From: Clostridia bacterium
GTDB taxonomy: Bacteria > Bacillota > Clostridia > Oscillospirales > Acutalibacteraceae
Length of the DNA: 8,897 nt
Direction of reading: 5' to 3'
NCBI GenBank assembly: GCA_017425745.1
Contig: JAFOXT010000356.1
Span: 1 to 8,897, forward strand
In this document: piece after piece, positions 1 to 5,844 of the stretch
Layout of the letters: each line of letters starts with the position of its first letter
Position numbering within the stretch: position 1 is the stretch's first letter
The notes under the pieces: model-generated
What the model saw: the letters and a program-made list of their open reading frames with translations, nothing else
Told to the model about the DNA's origin: nothing
The model's database searches: none
Position numbers and translations under genes: made by a program

Positions 1-342
1 ACAGAGGAATACCTCGGCATCGGCCCCTCAGCGCACTCATTCTTAAACGGAAAGCGTTTTTATTTTGAACGTGATTTTAACTCTTTTTTAACTAATCCTA
101 CCATAATATATGACGGAGAAGGCGGAAGCGAAGAAGAGTTCATTATGCTTTCTCTTCGTCTTTCTGAGGGCTTTTCCAAGGAAAAGTTCAAAAAACGTTT
201 TGGCAAAGACCCCGATGAAGAAATTTTCAAAAGAGCAGAAGTCTTTGAAAAAAACGGACTTATCAACATCACAGATGACCGCATAAGTCTTACACCCGAG
301 GGATTTTTACTTTCAAATACAATTATAGGTAATCTGCTCTGA
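1..342 (+). CDS. hemW: HemW, radical SAM heme chaperone-like protein (C-terminal part, 5' end outside window)
   Basis: The reading frame is open from base 1 and gives 113 residues before TGA. It begins with TEEYLGIGPSAHSF, which matches the G-x-GP-[GS]-AHS-[YF] segment of the HemW/HemN-like radical SAM family. It ends with LTPEGFLLSNTII, typical of the winged-helix-like C-terminal domain of HemW. The radical SAM CxxxCxxC cluster site would lie upstream and cannot be seen. HemW proteins were long annotated as oxygen-independent coproporphyrinogen III oxidases; characterised members bind heme and deliver it to target proteins. The patatin-like gene follows after 31 nt on the same strand with no terminator between, so they are probably co-transcribed. 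In many Clostridia hemW follows lepA, which may lie just to the left. The family call is secure; the exact function in this organism is inferred. Confidence 0.9.
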   Translation, partial: TEEYLGIGPSAHSFLNGKRFYFERDFNSFLTNPTIIYDGEGGSEEEFIMLSLRLSEGFSKEKFKKRFGKDPDEEIFKRAEVFEKNGLINITDDRISLTPEGFLLSNTIIGNLL

Positions 343-373
343 TACACAGAATAAACCAAAAGGAGTGATAATT

Positions 374-1681
374 ATGAGAACATACGGTCTTGTTCTTGCC
401 GGCGGTGGCGCTAAGGGCGCTTATCAGATAGGCGCGTGGAAGGCTCTTGTAGATATGGGTATCACCTTCGACGCAATTGCAGGCACATCAATCGGCTCAA
501 TCAACGGTGCTCTCATAGCTGCAGGCGATTTTGAAAAAGCTCACGAAATGTGGCTTAACATTTCAATCGATAAAGGACTTAAGATAAACGAAGAATTGCC
601 TGACCCCGAAAATCTTTTCAGCAAGAAAAACTGGGGCACACTTTTCAAAGAGGTTATAAAAAACGGCGGCCTTGATGCTTCACCTGCCGCAGATTTTATT
701 TCCCTTTATGTAGATGAAGCAAAGGTAAGAGAAAGCGGAATTCCGTTTTTTGCAATAGCAGTGCAGATGACTCAGGGCGTAACTCCCAGAGAAATAGGAA
801 TTGATGAAATTCCTGAGGGTGCACTCATCGATTATCTTATGGCTTCATCAAATATCCCTCTTGCAGTCGGCATCGGTCCTGAGGGTGAAAAATTCCTTGA
901 CGGCGGTGCATACGACAACATTCCCCTTATGACTCTTAAAAAGAGAGGCTACAACAGAATTATCATTCTTGATATTTCCAACCTCAAGGGCGTTGCTCAT
1001 TCAATGAACACCATCAACAGCGAGATTATTCACATCAAGCCATACGATACTGAAATGCTGGGCAAATTTATGAATCTTGATAATGAAGCCGTTGAAAAAC
1101 GTATTCAGCTCGGCTATCTTGACGCTAAAAAGGCTTTCTCTGAGCTTCTTGGTAATATTTATTATTTCCTTCCCGAAACCTTCAGAGAAATGGTTAAGAA
1201 ATATGGGCCTGACACTATGATGAATCTTGAAAAGCTCGCTTATTATCTTTCTGTTGCACCCTGTAAAATTTACACAGAAAATGAATTCATAAAGGCAGTT
1301 AAAACTGCATATGAGGAAGAGCAGAAGCGACTTCAGGATGAAGCTGCCGCAGCTGAAGAAAAAGCAAAAGAAAAAGAAACCGAGTTTGATTCTTTTAAAA
1401 CTGCACTTAAAAAGCATTTCCCGCAAAAGCCCACCGAGCCTGCTGAAAACGAAGCCGAAACTGAGCTGACTGAGATTAATGAAGCAGATGAGGTCAAGGA
1501 AAACGAGCCTTTTATAGAGGTAATAAAAAAAGCTATTTCAGGCTTGGTTGTCCAGGATGAAGCACCCGAGGTCAAAGACAAGGAGCGCATCATAAATGCA
1601 CTTAAAAAGCGCTTCGGTCAGAAAAATCCTCTTGATGAATTCACCGACGCTATTGCAGTGCTTGATAACATAATACTTTAA
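374..1681 (+). CDS. Patatin-like phospholipase with acidic C-terminal tail
   Basis: This is a 435-residue predicted lipid acyl hydrolase of the patatin (RssA/YlbK-like) family, using a Ser-Asp dyad. The oxyanion-hole loop GGGAKG is at residues 10-15, the nucleophile elbow GTSIG at 37-41 (Ser39), and the DGG motif at 176-178 (Asp176). All catalytic residues are present, so it should be active. The patatin domain covers about residues 4-205. The rest is a helical region followed by a Glu/Lys-rich, probably partly coiled-coil tail (about 310-435). The tail contains the short repeat ALKK[HR]F-x-QK at 344-352 and 409-417. There is no signal peptide or clear membrane segment, so the protein is probably cytoplasmic. 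The start is set at the ATG at 374 because GGAG (362-365) lies 8 nt upstream; the in-frame GTG at 365 overlaps that site. It probably shares a transcript with hemW and ends at the terminator at 1698-1745. The natural lipid substrate is unknown. Confidence 0.9.
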   Translation: MRTYGLVLAGGGAKGAYQIGAWKALVDMGITFDAIAGTSIGSINGALIAAGDFEKAHEMWLNISIDKGLKINEELPDPENLFSKKNWGTLFKEVIKNGGLDASPAADFISLYVDEAKVRESGIPFFAIAVQMTQGVTPREIGIDEIPEGALIDYLMASSNIPLAVGIGPEGEKFLDGGAYDNIPLMTLKKRGYNRIIILDISNLKGVAHSMNTINSEIIHIKPYDTEMLGKFMNLDNEAVEKRIQLGYLDAKKAFSELLGNIYYFLPETFREMVKKYGPDTMMNLEKLAYYLSVAPCKIYTENEFIKAVKTAYEEEQKRLQDEAAAAEEKAKEKETEFDSFKTALKKHFPQKPTEPAENEAETELTEINEADEVKENEPFIEVIKKAISGLVVQDEAPEVKDKERIINALKKRFGQKNPLDEFTDAIAVLDNIIL

Positions 1682-1691
1682 TTTGGCTAGT

Positions 1692-1745
1692 ATAAAAAAT
1701 ACAGGTATTCAGAGATTACTCCGAATACCTGTATTGATTTTTTTA
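1692..1745. terminator. Bidirectional Rho-independent terminator
   Basis: A perfect 13-bp stem is formed by AATACAGGTATTC (1698-1710) and GAATACCTGTATT (1723-1735). On the + strand it is followed by GATTTTTTTATTTT, ending the hemW/patatin transcript. On the - strand it is followed by a T-rich run (complement of 1692-1699), ending the transcript of the small secreted peptide gene. It separates two converging transcription units. Confidence 0.93.
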
Positions 1746-1764
1746 TTTTCCGCACATTACTTAA

Positions 1765-1986
1765 TTATACGGGAGGTTTACCAAGCCACATATCGTGGAA
1801 AAGATACTTGAGTAAGCCATAGAATTCCATAAAGAATTCGAGGAAAATACTGAAGAATGTGCTGTTTTCTTCGGGAGCAGGCATCTCTGCTGTTGTACCT
1901 TCTGCAGCAGCGCACACAGCAACCACTGACATAAGCATTACAAGTACAAGCACAAGAGAAATAACTTTTTTAAGTGTCTTTTTCAT
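1765..1986 (-). CDS. Small secreted aromatic-rich peptide, function unknown
   Basis: This gene encodes 73 residues and I do not recognise a family. The N-terminus has a lysine-rich head (MKKTLKKV), a hydrophobic core (about residues 9-24) and AAA at 26-28, a good signal peptidase I site; cleavage would leave a peptide of about 45 residues. C25 is preceded by V24, which does not fit a lipobox, so a lipoprotein is unlikely. The mature part has an acidic, Pro-containing stretch (29-42) and then a helix-prone segment (43-69) extremely rich in aromatics (F44, F45, F48, F51, F52, F55, Y56, Y61, F63, W67) with spaced Glu and Lys; it ends GKPPV. The start is at 1986 because AAGGAGG lies 10 nt upstream; an upstream in-frame ATG at 2046 lacks such a site and precedes the likely transcript start. 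It has its own promoter and terminator, so it is probably an independently expressed secreted or membrane-associated peptide. Its role is unknown. Confidence 0.72.
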   Translation of the reverse strand: MKKTLKKVISLVLVLVMLMSVVAVCAAAEGTTAEMPAPEENSTFFSIFLEFFMEFYGLLKYLFHDMWLGKPPV

Positions 1987-2017
1987 ACTTTTGTTTCCTC
2001 CTTGTTTTATTATCTTA

Positions 2018-2046
2018 ATTTTAAACCAAGAAATCCGATTAGTCAA
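2018..2046 (-). promoter_or_regulatory. Sigma-A-type promoter of the small secreted peptide gene
   Basis: Read on the - strand, TTGACT (2041-2046) and TAAAAT (2018-2023) are separated by exactly 17 nt, close to the vegetative consensus. Transcription would start near 2011, giving a leader of about 25 nt that includes the strong AAGGAGG site. The promoter begins only about 10 nt after the stop codon of the FN3-like gene, with no terminator visible between them, so read-through from nagB may add to expression. Confidence 0.8.
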
Positions 2047-2056
2047 GATTTTTCGG

Positions 2057-2908
2057 TTATTTTGTTTTTACAACCACTTCTTCACTGCTGTCGCTTATAA
2101 ACATTTCTTCCTTTACGCTGCGGTATGAACGCACTCTGTAAAAATAAGTTTTGAAATGTGACGGTGCTTTATCCTTAAAGGTAAGCTCAAGATTTGACTC
2201 AGTTCTTGCAATTTCAGTGAATTCACCGTCCTTGCTTTCGCCTCTTTCAAGAATATATCCGTCAGCACCGGCAACAAGACGAAGTGCAAAGCTTGTTGTT
2301 CTTCCGCTTGTCTTATAACCGAGGATTTTACCGCTGTCAAGACAAACTGCGTGCACCTTGGGGCTGAATTTACCCTGCTTTTCATTTTCGCCGTCAGCAT
2401 ATACACACTGAACACAGTAATGATAAACCTGACCTGACACAACCTTTTTGTCGGTAAAGGTGGGCTTCTTCACCCTTTTTACAGGAAGAGTCTGTGAAAA
2501 GAAATCGTTTCGTCTGCTTACAATATAAGCTACAGCCTTCGGGTCTTTATCCCAGGTAACAGTAATAGATTTTGCATCGGCTACTGCCTGAAGATTAACC
2601 GGCGGCTCAATTTCAGAAATAATTGCTGCTCTTGTACCGCTGTCTCTTGTACTGGTTTTCTTACCCTCAAGTCTTTTGAAAGCCTGAATTTTGTACCAGT
2701 AGGTCTTGTTAGGCTCAACAGTGTCTGTGAATGCAAGCTTCTTTTTCCACTTGATACGCATAAACTCTCCGTCAGGCTCATCACGCCTTAAAACTGCATA
2801 TTTATCGGCGCCCTCAACCTCTGTCCAGAAAAGCTTCAATTGGTTTTCGCTCACGATTTTGACCTTTCTGATTTTGGGTCTGCCTCTGAGCTTTGTAAAT
2901 TCGTTCAT
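2057..2908 (-). CDS. Fibronectin type III-like three-domain protein, no signal peptide
   Basis: This is a 283-residue protein that looks like three successive beta-sandwich domains of the fibronectin type III kind, about residues 12-97, 102-190 and 193-283. Each has the pattern of a hydrophobic B/C-strand region with Trp or aromatic (LKLFWTEVEGADKY, ITVTWDKDPKAVAY, FALRLVAGADGY), then a Y-x-[VI]-x-R strand and a late Tyr-rich strand (TYWYKIQAF, VYHYCVQCV, TYFYRVRSY). It is strongly basic. FN3 modules usually occur in secreted glycoside hydrolases or surface proteins. Here there is no signal peptide, membrane anchor, sortase motif or catalytic domain, so it is apparently cytoplasmic or exported by an unusual route. 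The ATG directly follows the nagB stop (TAAATG), with GGGAG 8 nt upstream, so its translation is probably coupled to nagB. The function is unknown; binding a protein or glycan partner linked to amino sugar metabolism is only a guess. Confidence 0.78.
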   Translation of the reverse strand: MNEFTKLRGRPKIRKVKIVSENQLKLFWTEVEGADKYAVLRRDEPDGEFMRIKWKKKLAFTDTVEPNKTYWYKIQAFKRLEGKKTSTRDSGTRAAIISEIEPPVNLQAVADAKSITVTWDKDPKAVAYIVSRRNDFFSQTLPVKRVKKPTFTDKKVVSGQVYHYCVQCVYADGENEKQGKFSPKVHAVCLDSGKILGYKTSGRTTSFALRLVAGADGYILERGESKDGEFTEIARTESNLELTFKDKAPSHFKTYFYRVRSYRSVKEEMFISDSSEEVVVKTK

Positions 2909-3646
2909 TTATCTGTCTCCCAACAGTGATGCGCTGTCTTTATCAACAAAAACAGTAACATCAGCATGAAGTTTAAGAATACTTGCAGGGCAAGCAGGTG
3001 TAACTTCGCCTTCCACAAGCTTTTTGATAGCTTCTGCCTTGCTCTTGCCTGTTGCAATAAGAATAATTCTCTTTGCACGCATAATATCACCGATACCCAT
3101 TGTAAGAGCGTATTCAGGCATCTTGTCGCCTACTGCTTCAAAATATTTGCTGTTTGCATCAATTGTGCTCTGAGTAAGCTTTACTGCAAAGGGGCCGTCA
3201 GCGAAATTATCTGAGGGTTCATTGAAGCCGATATGGCCGTTTGTGCCGATACCGAGAATCTGAATGTCAATTCCGCCGCTTTCTCTGATTTTAGCGCTGT
3301 ATCTTGCACATTCTTCATCAATATTGTCAATCTGACCTGAAAGGAAGTTAACTTTTTCAAAGTCCACATCGGTCTTACCGAAAAGGTTATCCTTCATGAA
3401 GTAGTAGTAGCTGTTTACGTTTTCTCTGTCGAGACCTACATATTCGTCAAGGTTAAAAGTTGTGATATGCTTAAGTGTAACCTCACCCTTTTCGTAGCTT
3501 TCGATGATTCTCTTGTATGTTTCAACAGGTGAAGCACCGGTTGCAAAACCGATTACACTGTCTCTTTTTTTGTTTACCTGCTTTATAATTATTTCTGCTG
3601 CCTCATTTGAAATCTGAATAGCATCATCAAGTACAATTACTCTCAT
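2909..3646 (-). CDS. nagB: Glucosamine-6-phosphate deaminase NagB
   Basis: This 245-residue enzyme converts glucosamine-6-phosphate to fructose-6-phosphate and ammonia, feeding amino sugars from cell wall recycling or mucin/chitin breakdown into glycolysis. Family motifs are clear: the phosphate-binding loop GFATGASP (33-40), FNLDEYVGL with Asp67 (E. coli Asp72), and GIGTNGHIGFNEP (132-144) with His138 and Glu143 (E. coli His143 and Glu148). The position of E. coli Asp141 is Asn136; as I recall, Asn is usual in Firmicute NagB and does not imply inactivity. The length fits the shorter Gram-positive form, which lacks part of the E. coli allosteric C-terminus. The start has AAAGGAG (3655-3661) 8 nt upstream. 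The gene is first in a two-gene unit with the FN3-like gene, and no nagA is adjacent. A consensus promoter overlapped by a palindrome lies upstream. Confidence 0.97.
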   Translation of the reverse strand: MRVIVLDDAIQISNEAAEIIIKQVNKKRDSVIGFATGASPVETYKRIIESYEKGEVTLKHITTFNLDEYVGLDRENVNSYYYFMKDNLFGKTDVDFEKVNFLSGQIDNIDEECARYSAKIRESGGIDIQILGIGTNGHIGFNEPSDNFADGPFAVKLTQSTIDANSKYFEAVGDKMPEYALTMGIGDIMRAKRIILIATGKSKAEAIKKLVEGEVTPACPASILKLHADVTVFVDKDSASLLGDR

Positions 3647-3685
3647 TTTATTATCTCCTTTGCTTTCTGAATGTTTCTGATGGTT

Positions 3686-3714
3686 ATTATATCATATACT
3701 GAAAAAATTTTCAA
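3686..3714 (-). promoter_or_regulatory. Sigma-A-type promoter of nagB
   Basis: On the - strand TTGAAA (3709-3714), a 17-nt spacer and TATAAT (3686-3691) form a near-perfect vegetative promoter. Transcription would start near 3679, giving a 5' leader of about 33 nt. The -35 box lies inside the palindrome TTTTCAATTGAAAA (3708-3721), a plausible repressor site. Confidence 0.85.
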
Positions 3715-3735
3715 TTGAAAAAGCCAAGCTTTTTC
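3708..3735. promoter_or_regulatory. Two overlapping inverted repeats between divergent promoters (possible operator)
   Basis: TTTTCAATTGAAAA (3708-3721) is a perfect 14-bp palindrome covering the nagB -35 box. Immediately next to it, and sharing GAAAA, is GAAAAAGC-CAA-GCTTTTTC (3717-3735), an 8-bp inverted repeat with a 3-nt centre. No gene ends here that would need a terminator, and the repeats lie upstream of both divergent promoters. An operator is therefore the simplest reading. A/T-rich sequence can produce such palindromes by chance, so this is tentative. I cannot assign a regulator; a GntR-type (NagR-like) protein is common for nag genes, but the site is not a clear match to a known box. 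Confidence 0.45.
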
Positions 3736-3756
3736 TTTGTTTTTTACAATTACAAT

Positions 3757-3785
3757 TTGAAATTATCTTTTTATTATGCTATACT
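3757..3785 (+). promoter_or_regulatory. Sigma-A-type promoter of the PHP phosphoesterase gene
   Basis: TTGAAA (3757-3762), a 17-nt spacer and TATACT (3780-3785) fit the vegetative consensus. Transcription would start near 3792, about 27 nt before the ATG. It diverges from the nagB promoter; the two -35 boxes are about 42 bp apart, with the inverted repeats between them. Confidence 0.82.
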
Positions 3786-3818
3786 GTAAGCGGTTTAACT
3801 TTGAAAGGATATGAAGAA

Positions 3819-4598
3819 ATGAAATTTAACTACCATACACACACGGAAAGATGCTTTCACGCAAGAGGCAAGGACGAAGAATTTGTGCTTGCTGCAATAG
3901 AGGCAGGCTTTGACGAAATCGGCTTTGCCGACCACTCACCCTGGCCTTTTGAGGGCTATGTTTCAGGAATGAGAATGCACGAAAACGACTTTGAGCCTTA
4001 TGTAAACAGTATCAAAGCCCTCAGAGAAAAATATAAGGATAAAATCAGCATTAAAATAGGGCTTGAATGTGAATATTTTGAGTGTTATATACCCTGGCTC
4101 AAGGAAAAAATTGATGAGCTTGAGGTTGATTACATCATTCTCGGCCACCATTACAGCACCCATGAAATCGGTGCAGATTATAACGGCTCGCTCACAACCG
4201 TTGAAGGCATTGAGAAATATACAGATGAGGTTGTAAAAGGCATAAAAACAGGTCTTTACTCCTACGTATGCCACCCCGACCTTTATATGAGAGGCTATCC
4301 CGTATGGGATGAGCACTGTGTGGAAATGGGAAAGAAAATTATTGCTGCTGCCAACGAAGCAGGTATTCCCATTGAGTATAACCTTCTCGGCTTCAGCCAT
4401 TCAAAAAACGACGGAAAGCAAGGTTATCCCTACCCTGAATTCTGGCTTCTTGCCGCAGAAATGGGTGCAAAGGCAATTATCGGCGTTGATGCTCATACAC
4501 CAAAAGCCTTCAGCAACGCAGAGCTTTTTGAAGAGGCAAAGGCCAATCTTAAAAAGCTGGGCATTAAGACCGTTGAGGGAATCAAATTTTTCAGATAA
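3819..4598 (+). CDS. PHP-domain phosphoesterase, histidinol-phosphatase (HisK)-like
   Basis: This 259-residue protein has a complete PHP (polymerase and histidinol phosphatase) metal-binding set: HTH (His6, His8), His14, DH (38-39), GLE (Glu83), HH (110-111), CHPD (His152) and DAH (Asp224, His226). These residues coordinate a trinuclear metal centre that hydrolyses phosphate monoesters. Length and motif order match the monofunctional histidinol-phosphate phosphatases of Firmicutes (B. subtilis HisJ/HisK), which act late in histidine synthesis. No other his gene is nearby, so another phosphomonoester substrate is possible and no symbol is given. The start is the ATG at 3819, with AAAGGA (3804-3809) 9 nt upstream; a TTG at 3801 is in frame but overlaps the ribosome site. 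It is a single-gene unit with its own promoter and a GC-rich terminator. Confidence 0.87.
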   Translation: MKFNYHTHTERCFHARGKDEEFVLAAIEAGFDEIGFADHSPWPFEGYVSGMRMHENDFEPYVNSIKALREKYKDKISIKIGLECEYFECYIPWLKEKIDELEVDYIILGHHYSTHEIGADYNGSLTTVEGIEKYTDEVVKGIKTGLYSYVCHPDLYMRGYPVWDEHCVEMGKKIIAAANEAGIPIEYNLLGFSHSKNDGKQGYPYPEFWLLAAEMGAKAIIGVDAHTPKAFSNAELFEEAKANLKKLGIKTVEGIKFFR

Positions 4599-4605
4599 GA
4601 TAAAT

Positions 4606-4648
4606 CCCGTGCAGAAAACTAACTGCACGGGCAATTTTTATTTATTCA
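4606..4648. terminator. Rho-independent terminator between converging genes
   Basis: CCCGTGCAG (4606-4614) and CTGCACGGG (4623-4631) form a 9-bp GC-rich stem with an 8-nt loop. On the + strand it is followed by CAATTTTTATTTATT, terminating the PHP gene. That T tract overlaps the 3' end of the M20 hydrolase gene, whose stop is at 4638-4640. In the - direction the hairpin follows that stop within 7 nt, but only the weak tract ATTTATC comes after it, so termination there is less certain. Confidence 0.88.
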
Positions 4649-5798
4649 GAAGCTCAACAGCTGTTTTGATATGCACAAGCATACCTGTCATAATTGCACT
4701 TTCGTCGGGCTTGAAGCGGTCACTGTGAAGAGGATAATCGCACTCGCAACCGACGTGATAGAAGCTACCGGGTGCTTCGTCAAGATAAAAGCCGAAATCC
4801 TCACTTGTCATAAGCGGAGCTTCAGCAACACTTACATTTTCCTCGCCTAATATATCTTCAGCACAGCTTTTAAGAAAAGCAGTCATTTCATTTTCGTTGG
4901 TGATTCCCGGATAGCTTTCACGGATTCTGACTTCACACTCAGCACCCATACTTTCAGCAATTCCTTTTGCCGTTGTAATCAGAAGGTCTTTCAGCTTCAT
5001 TCTTGTATCTTTACCCAAAGAACGCATAATTCCGCCGAAGGTAGCTTTTCCTGCAATCTGGTTACACACTGTTCCCGCATTGAAGGTGCATACACTGAGC
5101 ACTGCACTTTCGGTGGGAGCAAGATTACGGCTCACCACTGTCTGCAAAGCAGTTACAATATGCGAAGCAATAAGAAGTGCATCAATGCCCTTGTGAGGCT
5201 CTGCTCCGTGGGCACTTTTTCCTATTACATCGATTTCGAAAACATCAGCTGCAGCATAGCTTTTTCCGTACTTCACCTGAACGTGATTTTTCGGAAGCTC
5301 AGGTCTTACATGAAGTCCGAAAACTGCAGAAACGTTTTCCATAGCACCTTTTTCAATAAGCCTTTCAGCACCACCTAAAAGCTCTTCGTCAGGCTGAAAA
5401 ATCAATCTCACCGTTCCCTTAAGCTTATCACGGTTTTCGCTGAGGATTTTTGCAACACCTAAAAGCGCAGCCGTATGTATATCGTGGCCGCAGGCGTGCA
5501 TTCTGCCCTCATTGAGTGAGGTAAAATCAAGCCCCGTTTTTTCTTCAACGGGAAGCGCATCAATATCAGCTCTGATGGCTACGGTTTTACCCTTAATGTT
5601 ACCTTCAATTTCGGCAACAACACCCGTTTCAAGGAGCCTTTCATACGGCACATTCCACTTGTTCAGGCAGTTCATTATTATCTCTGTAGTTCTGAATTCA
5701 CTGTTACCCATTTCCGGATACTGATGAAGAAGTCTGCGGATTTCTCTGATTTCTTCAAAGCTGTTTTCACAGCATTCTTTTATAAATTCATTATTCAT
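4638..5798 (-). CDS. M20 family metallopeptidase/amidohydrolase (possible N-acetyl-diaminopimelate deacetylase)
   Basis: This 386-residue protein belongs to the M20D (hippurate hydrolase/HipO, YkuR-like) amidohydrolases, which remove acyl groups from N-acyl amino acids with two metal ions. Visible are ADIDALP (77-83), HACGHD (101-106; Cys103 and His105 as ligands), PDEE (136-139; catalytic Glu138 and ligand Glu139), GLH (His163), AHG (197-199) of the lid domain, TSEDF (331-335) and LHSD (His358 as ligand). No part is missing. It follows dapA-dapB after 43 nt in the same direction, downstream of the lysine riboswitch. This suggests N-acetyl-LL-diaminopimelate deacetylase (the YkuR role), but no dapH/dapD is seen here and many Clostridia use the DapL aminotransferase, so a general N-acyl amino acid hydrolase remains possible. 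The ATG at 5798 is chosen because the domain starts there at normal family length, but it has no ordinary ribosome site close by (see the hairpin at 5810-5838). Confidence 0.9.
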   Translation of the reverse strand: MNNEFIKECCENSFEEIREIRRLLHQYPEMGNSEFRTTEIIMNCLNKWNVPYERLLETGVVAEIEGNIKGKTVAIRADIDALPVEEKTGLDFTSLNEGRMHACGHDIHTAALLGVAKILSENRDKLKGTVRLIFQPDEELLGGAERLIEKGAMENVSAVFGLHVRPELPKNHVQVKYGKSYAAADVFEIDVIGKSAHGAEPHKGIDALLIASHIVTALQTVVSRNLAPTESAVLSVCTFNAGTVCNQIAGKATFGGIMRSLGKDTRMKLKDLLITTAKGIAESMGAECEVRIRESYPGITNENEMTAFLKSCAEDILGEENVSVAEAPLMTSEDFGFYLDEAPGSFYHVGCECDYPLHSDRFKPDESAIMTGMLVHIKTAVELLNK

Positions 5799-5844
5799 AT
5801 CAAAAGCCCAAATGACGCACAAAAGCTGTGCGTCATTTTCCTTA
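5795..5844 (-). promoter_or_regulatory. Hairpin and distant Shine-Dalgarno in the dapB-amidohydrolase junction
   Basis: On the - strand the dapB stop TAA merges with AAGGA (5843-5839). A perfect 12-bp stem follows (AAATGACGCACA, 5838-5827 read as its complement, with TGTGCGTCATTT, loop of 5 nt, covering 5810-5838), then 11 nt to the amidohydrolase ATG (5796-5798). When folded, the hairpin would place AAGGA about 11 nt from that ATG. A 13-codon reading frame (5836 to 5795, product MTHSFCASFGLLI) also starts just after AAGGA, runs through the hairpin and ends in an ATGA overlap with the amidohydrolase start. The sequence after the stem (GGGCTTTTG) is a poor T tract, so a simple terminator is less likely, though partial attenuation is possible. 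Confidence 0.6.

Noticed and set aside
1001..1593. Two long open frames on the - strand opposite the patatin gene tail
   Set aside because: Their products are low-complexity (Phe/Cys-rich or Ser-rich), as expected from the reverse of a Glu/Lys-rich coding region, with no ribosome site or family resemblance.
3221..3263. Asp to Asn change in the NagB active-site motif (Asn136) as a sign of inactivity
   Set aside because: As I recall, Asn at this place is common in Gram-positive NagB. His138, Glu143 and Asp67 are all present.
3963..4400. 145-codon frame on the - strand opposite the PHP gene
   Set aside because: It is the antisense shadow of a gene with all PHP metal-binding motifs; it has no start signal and no recognisable domain.
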